Shown here: piece by piece, positions 1 through 9,483 of the stretch
How the letters are laid out: every line of letters begins with the position of its first letter
Numbering within the stretch: position 1 is the stretch's first letter
Assembly (NCBI GenBank): GCA_030849805.1
Contig: JASANZ010001875.1
Location: 1 to 21,237, forward strand
DNA: 21,237 nt
Direction: 5' to 3'
From: Sergeia podlipaevii
Lineage: Eukaryota > Euglenozoa > Kinetoplastea > Trypanosomatida > Trypanosomatidae
Position numbers and translations under genes: made by a program
The notes under the pieces: generated by a model
Database searches by the model: none
What the model was told of the DNA's origin: nothing
The model's input: only the letters and a program-made list of their open reading frames with translations

Positions 1-1732
1 AAAAAAAGGAAAAAGAAAAAAAAAAACACAGCAAAAAAGAGGAACAACATACGATCGTACTCGCTTGCACCCGTTCCCCCCTTTTTCCTATATTTCTCCT
101 TACCTCGTTTTGACTCCATTTTTTTCTAGCGCAGCCGTCCATCTATACTGCCTACCTCCCTCCTCCCTCCACAACAACAAAGCAAAAAAAAAAAAAGAAA
201 GACAAAACGAAAAGAAGGGGGAGAAATCTTCAAAAATAAAGACCCCCAACATATTCTTCTCTGTTTGATCGCTATTTTTTTTAGTAGGGGCTTTCGATAG
301 CATTTTTTCTTTTTCCTAGCTCTTGCTTTTCACTTTTTTGGCCTTTTTCTTTCCCATTTTTTCTATTTTTGTGTCGACGTTTCGTCCTGAAAAGGATCTA
401 CTATCGCTGCTCCAGTCCGCATGCGCTTTTTGTTTTAAGGATTCGTTCATTAGTCACAAGCACACGTGGACAAGGAGAAAATTTAATGAAAACAATAATA
501 ATAATAATAATAATGAAAAAAAAAAAATCTCTTTTGCCTTAATGTTTAGCTACTGCTGTTGTATTAAAATTTGCTGGTTGGCGCGACAGATGACGATGTG
601 TGCTTCTCACTTTTGCAAAGTTAATATAAAAATGTGTATAATACGTATGTACCTACTCTGCAAGACTTTAACGTACATATATATATATATCTCAATATTG
701 CGGCAAAATCATTCTTCTTCCCTTCTCCTTTCCTTTTTTTTTTTTTTTTTTTCCCTCTCTCAACTCACACCCACACATACACCCACATGCACATCTCTAT
801 ATATGCCTTCCTCCATCGTCTTTCTTGGCTCAATTTGAATTCGTCACAGGAATACAAATTGGGCATTCTTCCCTCCTTTTTTTCTAGCATGCATGCATAT
901 ATACAATACTCCATTCGATCTCATCTCATTCATTTTTTTTTTTTTTGTTGTTGCATCTTTCTCAACTTCACTCTCTCCCCTCATCACACACGTCTCCTTT
1001 TCTTTCTCTCTTACTTGCCACGTACGTTGCCTATCATTAACCCTTCCTCTCTCTTTCTCTCTTCATCGGGTATTCCCTGAAAAACGACGTAGATTCAGAG
1101 CAAGATGATAATGATGATGTGACACACAAGTGGAGCGTAAACAACGTACAGAGTAAAAAAAAAAGAGAAGGAAAGGAGGCGAGAGACAATGCCCATTAAA
1201 AAAAAAAATTGAAAAAGAAGAAGAGATGAAGCAGCGGCATAGAAAAGAAGGTTGATAAGAGAGTCTCCATCCCCTCCTTGCTCGCATGCGCGATCTTCCC
1301 TTTTATTTTGTTTGATTTCCCCCCTCTTACTTCGCACAGGCCATCATGAAGCATCATTTTCAATAATAACTATAGGGCCAGTACACTTGAAGTAGAAAAA
1401 GGAATAGTAAAAATACACAAACAGAGATTTCTTTTTTTTATATATGTACCAGCATACATCAGGGAGAAAGTCTATACCATCCTTTTTCTTTTTATAGCAT
1501 TGAAAATGAACGATAGAAGATCTGAAACAAGTGGAATGGAGAGAAGAGAGAAGCATAGGAGAAGAACGGGACAAGGAAAGACTGAAGCACACAAAGAAAG
1601 CTATATAACACTCACTATCTCAGCACTGTAGTTGATATTTATATCGATAGAGGATATACATATATATGCGCGCGTATGTGCACATGCGTGAGTGTAAGTG
1701 ATGATGATTGTATGTATATCCCTGCGCGCTGC
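1..1732. other. Gene-free spacer downstream of the 646-aa gene
   Basis: No convincing coding sequence is present; the open frames are simple-sequence translations (runs of F, K, S, I). The plus strand is pyrimidine-rich from about 700 to 1075, with T19 at 734-752 and T14 at 933-946, and then purine-rich from about 1076 to 1270. It also holds an (AAT)7 tract at 494-514 and short TA runs near 680 and 1660. The purine-rich plus strand at 1-26 is a polypyrimidine tract on the minus strand and could be the splice-acceptor tract of a further minus-strand gene lying left of the window. The part next to 1732 should be the 3' UTR of the 646-aa gene. Confidence 0.6.
494..514. repeat. (AAT)7 microsatellite
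   Basis: Seven uninterrupted copies of AAT lie in the gene-free left spacer, followed by an A-run. This is a simple sequence repeat with no sign of function. Confidence 0.9.
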
Positions 1733-3673
1733 TCAGTTCATACCTTCTTCTCCAACCACGATGCTACCCCCATTTCCGTTCCCAATCCCATTGCTGCCCC
1801 CGTTGACGCTGACGCCACTGTTGCCAACGACCACCACCCCGCTTGCGCTAGGTCTGAACACACCACTAGAGAGCGAGGTGTTGGTGGTCACATCCGTCGA
1901 AGAAAGATTCTGATGAAATGCGGTAATGTTAGAGTTATAACTGCGTGTTTCGCCACCGGAGCACTCGGAGAACGCAGAGCGGTTGCTTGGGGCGACATTC
2001 TTGCCGGTCTGGCTACGTGGTCCGCGTATTCTTCCCTTGGTGGTGGGCTGTGGCTTCAAGGCGAGCGGATGCACAACGTTGCTGGCAGTCGCCTTGCTCA
2101 TCACACTGCTCATGCCGGTAGTCACCACGGCACCGGGGTTGCTGTTGTTGTTGTTGCCGCTACTGCTTCTGACGCCTGCGGCCTTGCGAGCCCCGGCAGC
2201 CCCACTTCCTGGCTTCAGTCCTGCGGTACCGTGTGTAGGAGCGGCTCGACTATGCTGCTGCTGACCGGGCATAACCCCACTGTGATGTAGCCCTGCAGAT
2301 GTTGGCGAGTAGTAATACTGCTGCTGTTGTTGCCCTGGGGATACCGGCCGCCGCGACGACATTGAGGACTGCTGTGCACCATGAGGCATGCCAGGGTATG
2401 GATTCATCGGCCGTTCATACTCGTGATACTGATGAGGTGGGTTCGACGCGCTGATTCGCCCCAGAGAGTCACTTACTTCGGTGTCAATCGTGTTACGTCC
2501 TCCGTTGCTGTTGTACGGGTCTCGCCTGCTACTTCCCCCGGCGGGAGAGGTGCGGTGATGGTAGTATGCACTGCCCGGCCCGTTGCCGCCGCCACCGGCA
2601 ATGATGGCTGGTACTCGTCCGTTGGCGTGCACGCCGCTTACGGGGGAAGTGGAGGTAACGATTGGTCCTGTTGCACCGCCACCGCCGCGAACATTGGCGC
2701 CTAGTACCATTCCACCTGATGTTGCTGCGACGGTGACTGGGGCAGAGGATGCGTCTCCGAGTGGCTGAAGCACGTGCAGCTGCGTCGTGGACTGGGGATG
2801 CATCATGCCAGGGCGTATGTGCTGCTGCGGGTGATGACGCTCTCTGATTTCATGAACCACCATTGAAACCAGCCTCAAGTTCTCCTCAAAGGCGAGAGCA
2901 GCTGCGGTGGGGCTGGTGGATCGTGAAGCCCCTGCTGCTGCTGTAGTGAGTTCATCTGCGGTACTGTTGAGGGTAGTAGCAGGTGTGACGCCACCGGGAG
3001 CGGCAGGGTTGTTAATGCCCATCTCGCGGCGTATTTCATTTGCCAACAGCTGAAGCAGGCGACCGCATTCCTCCTTGTTCTGCGCAAAGGCTGATACCTG
3101 ACACGCCCCTGCAACAGACGCAAACTGCTTGGCGCCATAGGATGCGGCGTCGCCGGCCAACGCGGCGGCGGCGGTGGCAAAGGAAGTGTAGGAGAGGGAC
3201 TGAGGGAGCCCGCCAGCGATAGGCGGGGTAGTACCGCCTCCACCAAGGGCAGCTAGGCTACGTAAGGCAAGGCCCCCGCTGACGCTGGTGCCACCGGCAT
3301 TGTTGCTGTTGTTTACTCCGCTCCCACCTCGACTGTTGATGGTCGCAAAAAGAGACGGACAAGACGGCGGCACTGCACCCCCACTAGGGCTCACCTGAGC
3401 TTGCCGCGGCGCTTGAAACTCGCGCTGAAGCTCAATATCAAACATATCAAGCTCCTCGCCTGCAAGAGACCCGACACTATCCACTTCCTTATCGCGATCG
3501 ACACCACCAGCGCCGCCATCCTCACGGTCTTCTCGCTCGTGAGTCGATGAAGGATTTGTGGTAGAGTGGCCAATTTGGTTTAGCGGCGGGGACACACGGC
3601 CAACGGCCGCTGCTGCAGTTGCTGCAGCGGGTGCGGGATTTCCTGTCGCGCTGTTGGGGTCTGATGTCTCCAT
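1733..3673 (-). CDS. Hypothetical low-complexity protein, 646 aa
   Basis: I do not recognise a family. The frame is open for 1.9 kb, starts with ATG (MSETDP-like acidic/Ser start, METSDPNSAT) and ends in TGA. It follows a minus-strand polypyrimidine tract and AG about 50 nt upstream. Composition is dominated by Gly, Ser, Ala, Asn, Pro and Thr, with short homopolymers (QQQQQYYY near the middle, GGGG, NNNN), so most of it is probably disordered. The only segments that look structured are an acidic stretch at about 73-86 (EELDMFDIELQREF), a helix-like stretch at about 195-218 (AFAQNKEECGRLLQLLANEI) and a similar one at about 261-280 (AFEENLRLVSMVVHEIRERH). No signal peptide or membrane span is visible. 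An RNA-associated or scaffold role would fit the composition but is only a guess. The coding assignment is supported by the long frame and by codon structure richer in GC than the flanks. Confidence 0.75.
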   Translation of the reverse strand: METSDPNSATGNPAPAAATAAAAVGRVSPPLNQIGHSTTNPSSTHEREDREDGGAGGVDRDKEVDSVGSLAGEELDMFDIELQREFQAPRQAQVSPSGGAVPPSCPSLFATINSRGGSGVNNSNNAGGTSVSGGLALRSLAALGGGGTTPPIAGGLPQSLSYTSFATAAAALAGDAASYGAKQFASVAGACQVSAFAQNKEECGRLLQLLANEIRREMGINNPAAPGGVTPATTLNSTADELTTAAAGASRSTSPTAAALAFEENLRLVSMVVHEIRERHHPQQHIRPGMMHPQSTTQLHVLQPLGDASSAPVTVAATSGGMVLGANVRGGGGATGPIVTSTSPVSGVHANGRVPAIIAGGGGNGPGSAYYHHRTSPAGGSSRRDPYNSNGGRNTIDTEVSDSLGRISASNPPHQYHEYERPMNPYPGMPHGAQQSSMSSRRPVSPGQQQQQYYYSPTSAGLHHSGVMPGQQQHSRAAPTHGTAGLKPGSGAAGARKAAGVRSSSGNNNNSNPGAVVTTGMSSVMSKATASNVVHPLALKPQPTTKGRIRGPRSQTGKNVAPSNRSAFSECSGGETRSYNSNITAFHQNLSSTDVTTNTSLSSGVFRPSASGVVVVGNSGVSVNGGSNGIGNGNGGSIVVGEEGMN

Positions 3674-3722
3674 GTTTCTTCACGTCTCTTTCTATCTAAT
3701 TTAAAAGCACGAGAAAGGTACG

Positions 3723-3757
3723 CTTTTCGTGAATGCGAAAGAAGAAAAATAAAGAAG
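3723..3757 (-). promoter_or_regulatory. Predicted trans-splice acceptor of the 646-aa gene
   Basis: On the minus strand a polypyrimidine tract (purine run 3736-3757 on plus) is followed by the first AG at 3724-3723, giving a predicted 5' UTR of about 49 nt before the ATG at 3673. This follows the standard kinetoplastid rule and has not been tested. Confidence 0.5.
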
Positions 3758-3932
3758 CGAGGACTACGCCCGGACAAAAAAATATGCCCTCAATGATTTT
3801 TTCCTTCGCTTTGCGGTGTTGTACAACGAGTCTGAGCGTGCTGAGCAGAAAGAATTCTATTCTGGGTGAACGTACTGTGTCAGTTCAATCTTCCTTTCCA
3901 ATTGCTATCACTGAAGGATGGTGGGGAAAAAG

Positions 3933-3956
3933 TATATATATATATATATATATATA
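3933..3956. repeat. (TA)12 microsatellite
   Basis: Twelve uninterrupted TA dinucleotides lie about 260 bp upstream of the 646-aa gene. This is a plain simple repeat. Confidence 0.9.
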
Positions 3957-4434
3957 CAGCCCAAAGCAACGGAAGAACTTTAAGCGGAAGACAGAAAAAA
4001 GAAACACAATCCCAAGCAATACCCTTTTTTTTTACAAAAAAAAAGGAAGGCAGAAACAACAACAATTGCGTTCTCCAAATGGTGAGAAAGAATAGTGGTT
4101 TGGTATCTATTTGCTTGCAGTACGCGCTTTCCCTAGAAGAAAGAAACAAAAAATAACAACAACAACAACTATAGAAATAAGGTAGCACGACCCACAAAAC
4201 AAGGGAAAAAGCGCGCACCTCCTTATTTCTATATCTACCCCTAATTGTGATCCCACAGGCTGGCACTTCGTAAAGGCAGAGTGGAAAAAAAAAGTGGAGG
4301 TCCAGAATCCCTTCTCCAGAGCTTTCACGTACTCGTTTGCGTTGCGTTCCTCTTTGCCTCTCTCGTATCTATCCTTTTTCTTCTCTTCAGATCACTTTTG
4401 GTTTCTCTGACGCAGAAATTATCAAGTCTTTCTT

Positions 4435-4458
4435 TCTCTCTCTCTCTCTCTCTCTCTC
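4435..4458. repeat. (TC)12 microsatellite
   Basis: Twelve uninterrupted TC dinucleotides sit inside a longer plus-strand pyrimidine block. Such a homopurine-homopyrimidine run can form triplex DNA, but no function is evident here. Confidence 0.9.
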
Positions 4459-5709
4459 TTGTTTACTTTGACGCTACCACGGAGGAGAAGCTTGTTGCGG
4501 CTGCTGCTATGCGTTGCTGCAAAAGCAGGGAGACAGGCGTGGAAGAAGCAGAGTTTTTTTTTGTGACCTGTGCTTACACAGCGAGCACCCAGAAAAAGAA
4601 AAAAGAAAAAGAATAAGAGAGAACAACAACAACAAAAAGTGATCTTCGAATGCGCCAGTATCCGAGGCGCAATGAAAAGAAAAAGGAGGCTTCTGCTAAC
4701 TAATAATACAATTAAAGAAAACAAACAAGGAATTACTACAAACAATAATAACACCAGGAAGAAAACAAGCAAAAAAAAAAAGATAGAAAAAGAAAGAAAA
4801 GCGTCTCTTCTGACAATTGAGAATAACAGATGTGCTGTATTACAACCACCAGTGGTAGTTAACCCTAAAAGACACTCTGCTTCTTCTGTGATGCTTCACT
4901 CCAATAAAGAAAAAAAAAAAAAATGCCGTCCGCCGTAAACAGGCGGAGTCTTTCCTTCCTATCTTTTCCGCGTACGTATCCCCTTTCTTTTTTTTTTTAA
5001 AAAAATATCTACGGTGAGTTTCTCGCCTTTTGTTTCCTCCAAAAAAAAAAGGAAAGAAGCAAAAGAAATAAGGCAAAAAAAAGAGAGAAAACTCACAACA
5101 ATAATTTTCCTTTTTACGAAGAACAAGCAATACGACAGAAAGGAAAAAGGAGGAAAAAGTCAATTTTCTTTTCCTTTTTTATACTACAGAAAGGAAACTA
5201 CTAACTAAGCTCTATCTAGAGACAAAAGGTAGTAGATGCTCACAGGTATAACCCTTTTGCTGTTCGTTCGTTTGTATATTACTATAAATGTGTTTTTGTT
5301 TGTGTATAACACATTTGATGCGATAGGGAAATGAAAAAGAAAAAGGAGAGGAGAGAAAAAAAGACAGATGGAAGCAGTGCGCTAACGCTTTCGTAGCAGC
5401 AATAAAAAAAAAACTTTTTCCCACAGAGGAAAAGAAAAAAATAGAAACAAGGAAAGAAATAGAGATGTAGGAAACGTGACGTGCTTGCGTCTAATGCATA
5501 TTTTTAAAAAGCATTTAATCGCTGTAAGAAGAAAAGAAAGAAAAATATCTCAAACATGAAAAAAAAAAAATAAAGAAGAAGGAAGCACCAATACCAACGA
5601 CAACTATCCATATCACTAAGCGTCAAAACAGAATAGAAGAAGGTACAAAAAGCAATGAAGAGAAAGAAAAAAGGTGAATATTCTTTCCTTAGTATCCGCC
5701 CCTCCTTTT

Positions 5710-7437
5710 TCACTGTCCTATATCCTCGGCCCAAGATAAAGCTCCACCCTCGCTGCTATCTGTCGTGTTATTATGACCCGCCATCACGTTCTGGTTCTGA
5801 TTAGAGGGGGAAGAAAGAGATGGAAGAGGCTCGACGTACTGCTGCCGGCCGCGATACCGTTGCGAGTGATGGAGCGACTGTTGATTCCATGAGGATGTGC
5901 GGTCGCCGCAGCCACCACTGCCACTAGTCGTGTTGCTGCTGCTGCTGTTGGCTGCTACCCACTGAAGCGGCAATGCCGGCTCAATCCCTAGCGCCGCAAG
6001 ACAGGTGAACGTGTTCGCTGCCCTACTGGCGATCCGAACCTTCTCGCTACCATTTTTTTCTAGAGCCAATATCGCCTCCGTCGCCACTGAGACAGAGAAC
6101 CCGTCAGCTGTGGCTGCGCTTGGGATAGCGTCGTCTCTTGCGCACTCATTGCGGGCTATGTAGGGATGGGATGCCTCCAGCACCTGCACCCATCTGGGAT
6201 GCCTGCGGATGCGATCCGCACCAGCAACCGTGGCACCTGCTTTCTGTTCAGACCTCACCTCACCAGAGGTAACTTTACTCGAAGCCGTGATGGGGATTGT
6301 TTCTTTTTCTGACGATGCTTTCTCCTCAGGAGCGGGGGCAACGGGCACATCGATAAAATCAAGAAACCCAGACCCCTTGGCACACTTGTCTAAGGCAATA
6401 AATCGCGTAGCCGAAGAGGCTGCCACCGTGGTGGTGGCAGACGGGGATGGCGGTACTTGAGCCTCAAAGAAGCAGTGAAGGTGCGCTGCCAGCCAGAAGC
6501 GAGGCTGGGCCTGACGCAGCAACCTCAGCGTGTGCGGGTTGCCAAGCGCGTTGTGTGCAATGTCATCCTTGAAATACGGTTTGTATCGTAGAAGCTGCTC
6601 CTCGTTTCCGTACTTGGTGATCCCCACAGGCCAGTCGTGGGATACCATGATGTCCACCAGCGGGCCTCCGTTACGGACCGGACGTGGCGACGACGGCGAT
6701 GATAAGAACGATGCTATTGTGGTAGTTGCTCCTGCGTTTTGCTCATGCGCCTTTGCTTTGTCTTGTTCTTCTACTGAAAAGAACGTACGCAGCTTCTCTA
6801 CCTCTACCCGACGCACATGATAGGCAGAGCGCTTGGCAGCTTCCTGACGAAAGTACGGTCTATCTGGATACGGGCGATTGTAATCGAGTGCTTTAAAGAT
6901 ACCGCTGAGGCCGGCGACAGTGACTTTTCCATCCACCTCCACCACCCCAGAGTGGCCGAGGTAGTATATGTTCGGAGCAACGAAGCCACCATAGCTCTCC
7001 TCCGCCAGCCAGTCAGAGTTCTCATGGTTGCCACCGACAAAGAGAGTGAGGTATGGGGCGATACGAGCGGGGCTCGTGGTGTCAGGATCTTGTGAGTAGT
7101 ACAGGTGAAAATCGCCCAACGCCTTGTACTTGTCTGGCACCGCCATGGTACATAAGTCACCAGTGCCACGGATAGACTGGAAGTCACCGCAGCAGATAAG
7201 AAGGTCAATTTTCTTTCCCGTCTCGCGCTCGTGCTGTGCGCATGCATCGTAGATGCGAGTGAGTTCTCCATGGCAGCACCCCTGCACGGCAACATGGTAT
7301 CGTGAGGATGATGGAACAGATATTGCAGCGGGCGTTTCTATCTTGGTAAATGCTTTCAGTGTTGCCTCTTCCGACGTGCTTCCACCTTGCTCCACCGCCT
7401 TCTTGCGCTGGCTGAAAAATGCATGAACAGCAGACAT
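5710..7437 (-). CDS. DBR1: RNA lariat debranching enzyme DBR1
   Basis: This 575-aa protein is a nuclear metallophosphoesterase of the DBR1 family, which cleaves 2'-5' phosphodiester bonds at intron branch points. In trypanosomatids the main expected substrate is the Y-shaped branched by-product of spliced-leader trans-splicing. The motifs are complete and in order: GCCHGE at 53-58, GDFQSIRG at 84-91, GGNHE at 135-139, SHDWP at 266-270 and HLHCFFEA at 319-326, which supply the usual metal and phosphate ligands. LDKC at 349-352 with GFLDFID at 357-363 is the typical family continuation. The N-terminal 45 residues precede the domain and look flexible. About 35 polar residues (222-258) are inserted between the core blocks, and the tail after about 365 is mostly Ala/Ser/Asn-rich. 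The ATG at 7437 is the first in frame. Family assignment is firm. Confidence 0.95.
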   Translation of the reverse strand: MSAVHAFFSQRKKAVEQGGSTSEEATLKAFTKIETPAAISVPSSSRYHVAVQGCCHGELTRIYDACAQHERETGKKIDLLICCGDFQSIRGTGDLCTMAVPDKYKALGDFHLYYSQDPDTTSPARIAPYLTLFVGGNHENSDWLAEESYGGFVAPNIYYLGHSGVVEVDGKVTVAGLSGIFKALDYNRPYPDRPYFRQEAAKRSAYHVRRVEVEKLRTFFSVEEQDKAKAHEQNAGATTTIASFLSSPSSPRPVRNGGPLVDIMVSHDWPVGITKYGNEEQLLRYKPYFKDDIAHNALGNPHTLRLLRQAQPRFWLAAHLHCFFEAQVPPSPSATTTVAASSATRFIALDKCAKGSGFLDFIDVPVAPAPEEKASSEKETIPITASSKVTSGEVRSEQKAGATVAGADRIRRHPRWVQVLEASHPYIARNECARDDAIPSAATADGFSVSVATEAILALEKNGSEKVRIASRAANTFTCLAALGIEPALPLQWVAANSSSSNTTSGSGGCGDRTSSWNQQSLHHSQRYRGRQQYVEPLPSLSSPSNQNQNVMAGHNNTTDSSEGGALSWAEDIGQ

Positions 7438-7827
7438 GCAACTGATTTTTTTTTTTTTTGCTATATAACTTAAGCGACAATTTTTTTAAAAAATATAAAT
7501 ACGAAGCAAATGAATAGCATTGGAAAAAAAAACCTGGCGACACCTGCAGAAACTCAATTGCTCTGAGATCTATCAAACAAAATTAAAACAAAAGTACAAT
7601 AAAAGGAAATACAGCTGCTGATAGAAGCTGCTAGAGTGTTTCCACTCCCTCATCTGTATGTATCTGAATGATAATTTTATGTGTTTTAATGTGATTACAA
7701 ACGAACAGTAATAATAATATCTCTCAATTATCAACAACGAAAAACAATAGGGAAACCGAATCAATAGAATATGTGAAAGATACTCAGAACAGCAACGGCG
7801 ACAGGCATGAAACTGAAAAGACATGTT
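7438..7827. other. Spacer between DBR1 and ATP10-like gene
   Basis: This 390-bp AT-rich spacer should hold the ATP10-like 3' UTR and the DBR1 5' UTR. A T-run lies at 7446-7459, directly upstream of the DBR1 ATG. No gene was seen. Confidence 0.6.
7469..7532 (-). promoter_or_regulatory. Possible trans-splice acceptor of DBR1
   Basis: A minus-strand pyrimidine run (7522-7532 and the T/C-rich stretch after it) is followed by an AG at 7470-7469, about 31 nt from the DBR1 ATG. Other AGs lie closer to the ATG, so the exact site is uncertain. Confidence 0.35.
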
Positions 7828-9483
7828 CTACTTTGGTCCAGAAGTGGTTTTGCTCTTGTAGTACTCTGCCTCTAGCTGCTTTATTAGCGCGGGGAAGTTG
7901 TTCTTTTCGTATTCGTCTGGACATCCACCGCTTAACCAGCGGATGGTGCCTTCGTGATCCACCAACATCACGTGTGGAAGCAAGTAGTTGCGCACTCCGA
8001 GCACCGAGTAAAAAGGTTCCAAAAGTCTTGTGCCGACAAAGGTGGATGATGCGGCCAAAGCGTTGCTGAAGCGCTGCTTCTCGTCTTGTCCATTTGCAAG
8101 AGATTGTGCATAGCGGTTAATGTAGAGCTTGTGTACCCAAGCGTACTTGTATAGGTCTGTGCTACGCAGAGACACGACATCGACAGGTGAGTTGTGACTA
8201 GTCACCTTCTGTGCATTGACAGGCTTTCTGAGACCGCCCTGGTAGTGCACAGCAGGGCTGTCTTCCTTGACGCGACCCTCACCTTGTACATCAAGTGGTG
8301 GGAGATGAGCAAAAACTTCTGGAGAGATAGATTTGTATGCCAAGTGCCGCCACTCTGCGTCAGCCTGCGCACCAAACTTCTGGCCCAATTGAGTGAAAAT
8401 GATAACTGCTGGACGTCGAAAAGACGCTGGCGAAAGCGTGGTGAAGAGCTCCTCGTCATATTTGTTAAATTTCTTACCCGTTGAGGACTTTGATAGAGCG
8501 TAAAAATACGTACTGAAGGCTGATTGCGAAGGTGGGACGGGGTGCGTAACAGAATTTAGTTGCCTCTGTGTGGTCTCATCGAAGGGGGCACACAGTTGCT
8601 GAAGGGGGGTGCAGCGAACACTCGGGAAGTTGGAAGCAATCTGAAAACTAGCCGCTTGCTCGCTAGCCTTCCTATTGCCTGCAGCAGACGCCTGTGACAT
8701 AGTGGATGGTGCAGAAGAAGCACGCCGCCCGACATTGTTTTTGCGTGACAGATGAGCTGGACCACGCATCAGTTTACTATTCTGGATAATCTTTAACTCG
8801 TTCACAGCGTGCTCATTGAAGTAGCGCAGCATTCGCTCAAGTTCATTGTCCACAGCAAATTCTATGCCGTAGCGGAAGTACTTGAAGACGAGAAGAACAT
8901 CACGTGACAAAATGGGCTTGTCAAGATCCATGCCAACGTCTCTAAAAACGAGCATTTTCTGACGCTCTTCTTTAATTTTCTGATCAATGTTTTTTCGTCG
9001 AGCTTCAGCCGCTGCACTATAGGTAGGGAACGATGTCGACCGCGTCTCTTCATCCATCTTTGAGAGTTCTCTCAAAAAGGCATTCTGGGACTTTCTTTGT
9101 CCACCTCCCTCATCTTTGCGTACATCTCGCTTTAGTGGAGACGGCACATCGCTGTTCCGTTTAGCACTACCACCTTGCCGGTTTTCAGCGTTTTGTGTAG
9201 ACGCGCTGGGGACCTCGGAGTTAGCTTCAAAGAAGACCGTCTTTCCTGACTTACGAGGGGGAGCTGGTGGTACATTCTTCAGCTGCGCCGCTTTCGCTTC
9301 TGCCTCAATCTTCAACTGCTTCAAAAGCTCAGCTGGATCATCTTCATCGATAGGCTTTGCTGGGTTCTCGTCTCCACTCTTACCAGCCTGGTCACCCATT
9401 GCACGTGTAGCAAACAAGAGTGAACCACCGTTCCCAGCAACACGTTGGCATTTCAGGGTTAGATTGCGACCAAGATGCAGCAT
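7828..9483 (-). CDS. ATP10: ATP10-like mitochondrial ATP synthase assembly factor
   Basis: The 551-aa protein ends in an ATP10-type domain. ATP10 is a mitochondrial inner-membrane chaperone needed to build the Fo sector around subunit a (ATP6). The best evidence is the C-terminal block at about 498-545 (RNYLLPHVMLVDHEGTIRW followed by a short acidic linker and a helix), which carries the family's LVD...IRW signature. An upstream beta-rich segment, RRPAVIIFTQLGQKFG at 356-371, fits the start of the thioredoxin-like fold. The N-terminus (MLHLGRNLTLKCQRVAG) is basic, amphipathic and lacks acids, as expected for a mitochondrial presequence. Residues 30-330 are a long polar extension with a charged helical stretch around 155-240, absent from the shorter yeast protein (about 280 aa), and may carry a lineage-specific role. 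The start ATG follows a strong polypyrimidine tract and AG. An HMM comparison would settle the family. Confidence 0.72.
   Translation of the reverse strand: MLHLGRNLTLKCQRVAGNGGSLLFATRAMGDQAGKSGDENPAKPIDEDDPAELLKQLKIEAEAKAAQLKNVPPAPPRKSGKTVFFEANSEVPSASTQNAENRQGGSAKRNSDVPSPLKRDVRKDEGGGQRKSQNAFLRELSKMDEETRSTSFPTYSAAAEARRKNIDQKIKEERQKMLVFRDVGMDLDKPILSRDVLLVFKYFRYGIEFAVDNELERMLRYFNEHAVNELKIIQNSKLMRGPAHLSRKNNVGRRASSAPSTMSQASAAGNRKASEQAASFQIASNFPSVRCTPLQQLCAPFDETTQRQLNSVTHPVPPSQSAFSTYFYALSKSSTGKKFNKYDEELFTTLSPASFRRPAVIIFTQLGQKFGAQADAEWRHLAYKSISPEVFAHLPPLDVQGEGRVKEDSPAVHYQGGLRKPVNAQKVTSHNSPVDVVSLRSTDLYKYAWVHKLYINRYAQSLANGQDEKQRFSNALAASSTFVGTRLLEPFYSVLGVRNYLLPHVMLVDHEGTIRWLSGGCPDEYEKNNFPALIKQLEAEYYKSKTTSGPK

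Larger units (their letters stand above)
3674..5709. other. 2-kb gene-free spacer between the 646-aa gene and DBR1
   Basis: This should contain the 3' UTR of DBR1 and the intergenic and 5' UTR sequence of the 646-aa gene. It is AT-rich and made of alternating purine and pyrimidine blocks: pyrimidine-rich on the plus strand at about 4321-4460, purine-rich at about 4590-4920, T-rich at 4984-5000, then purine-rich at about 5040-5160 and 5320-5580. Microsatellites lie at 3933-3956 and 4435-4458. No frame looks like a protein. No tRNA box B was seen on either strand. It is several times longer than the 320-390 bp spacers on either side of ATP10. Confidence 0.6.

Noticed and set aside
323..1080. 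Overlapping plus-strand frames rich in F, S, L, I and N
   Set aside because: They are translations of T-runs, AAT repeats and TA repeats, with no protein-like composition.
1676..2290. 204-codon plus-strand frame opposite the 646-aa gene
   Set aside because: It is antisense to a much longer frame with consistent codon structure; it is a by-product of GC-rich codons such as GCC/GGC.
4640..4670. TTCGAAT resembling a tRNA T-loop
   Set aside because: The flanking five bases on each side do not pair, and no anticodon or acceptor stem could be found around it.
3880..4772. Several 70-130 codon frames on both strands in the 2-kb spacer
   Set aside because: They run through (TA)12, (TC)12 and homopolymers and contain YIYIYIY and RERERER translations; none is protein-like.
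6804..7295. 163-codon minus-strand frame and other frames inside DBR1
   Set aside because: They overlap the DBR1 frame, which has complete catalytic motifs.
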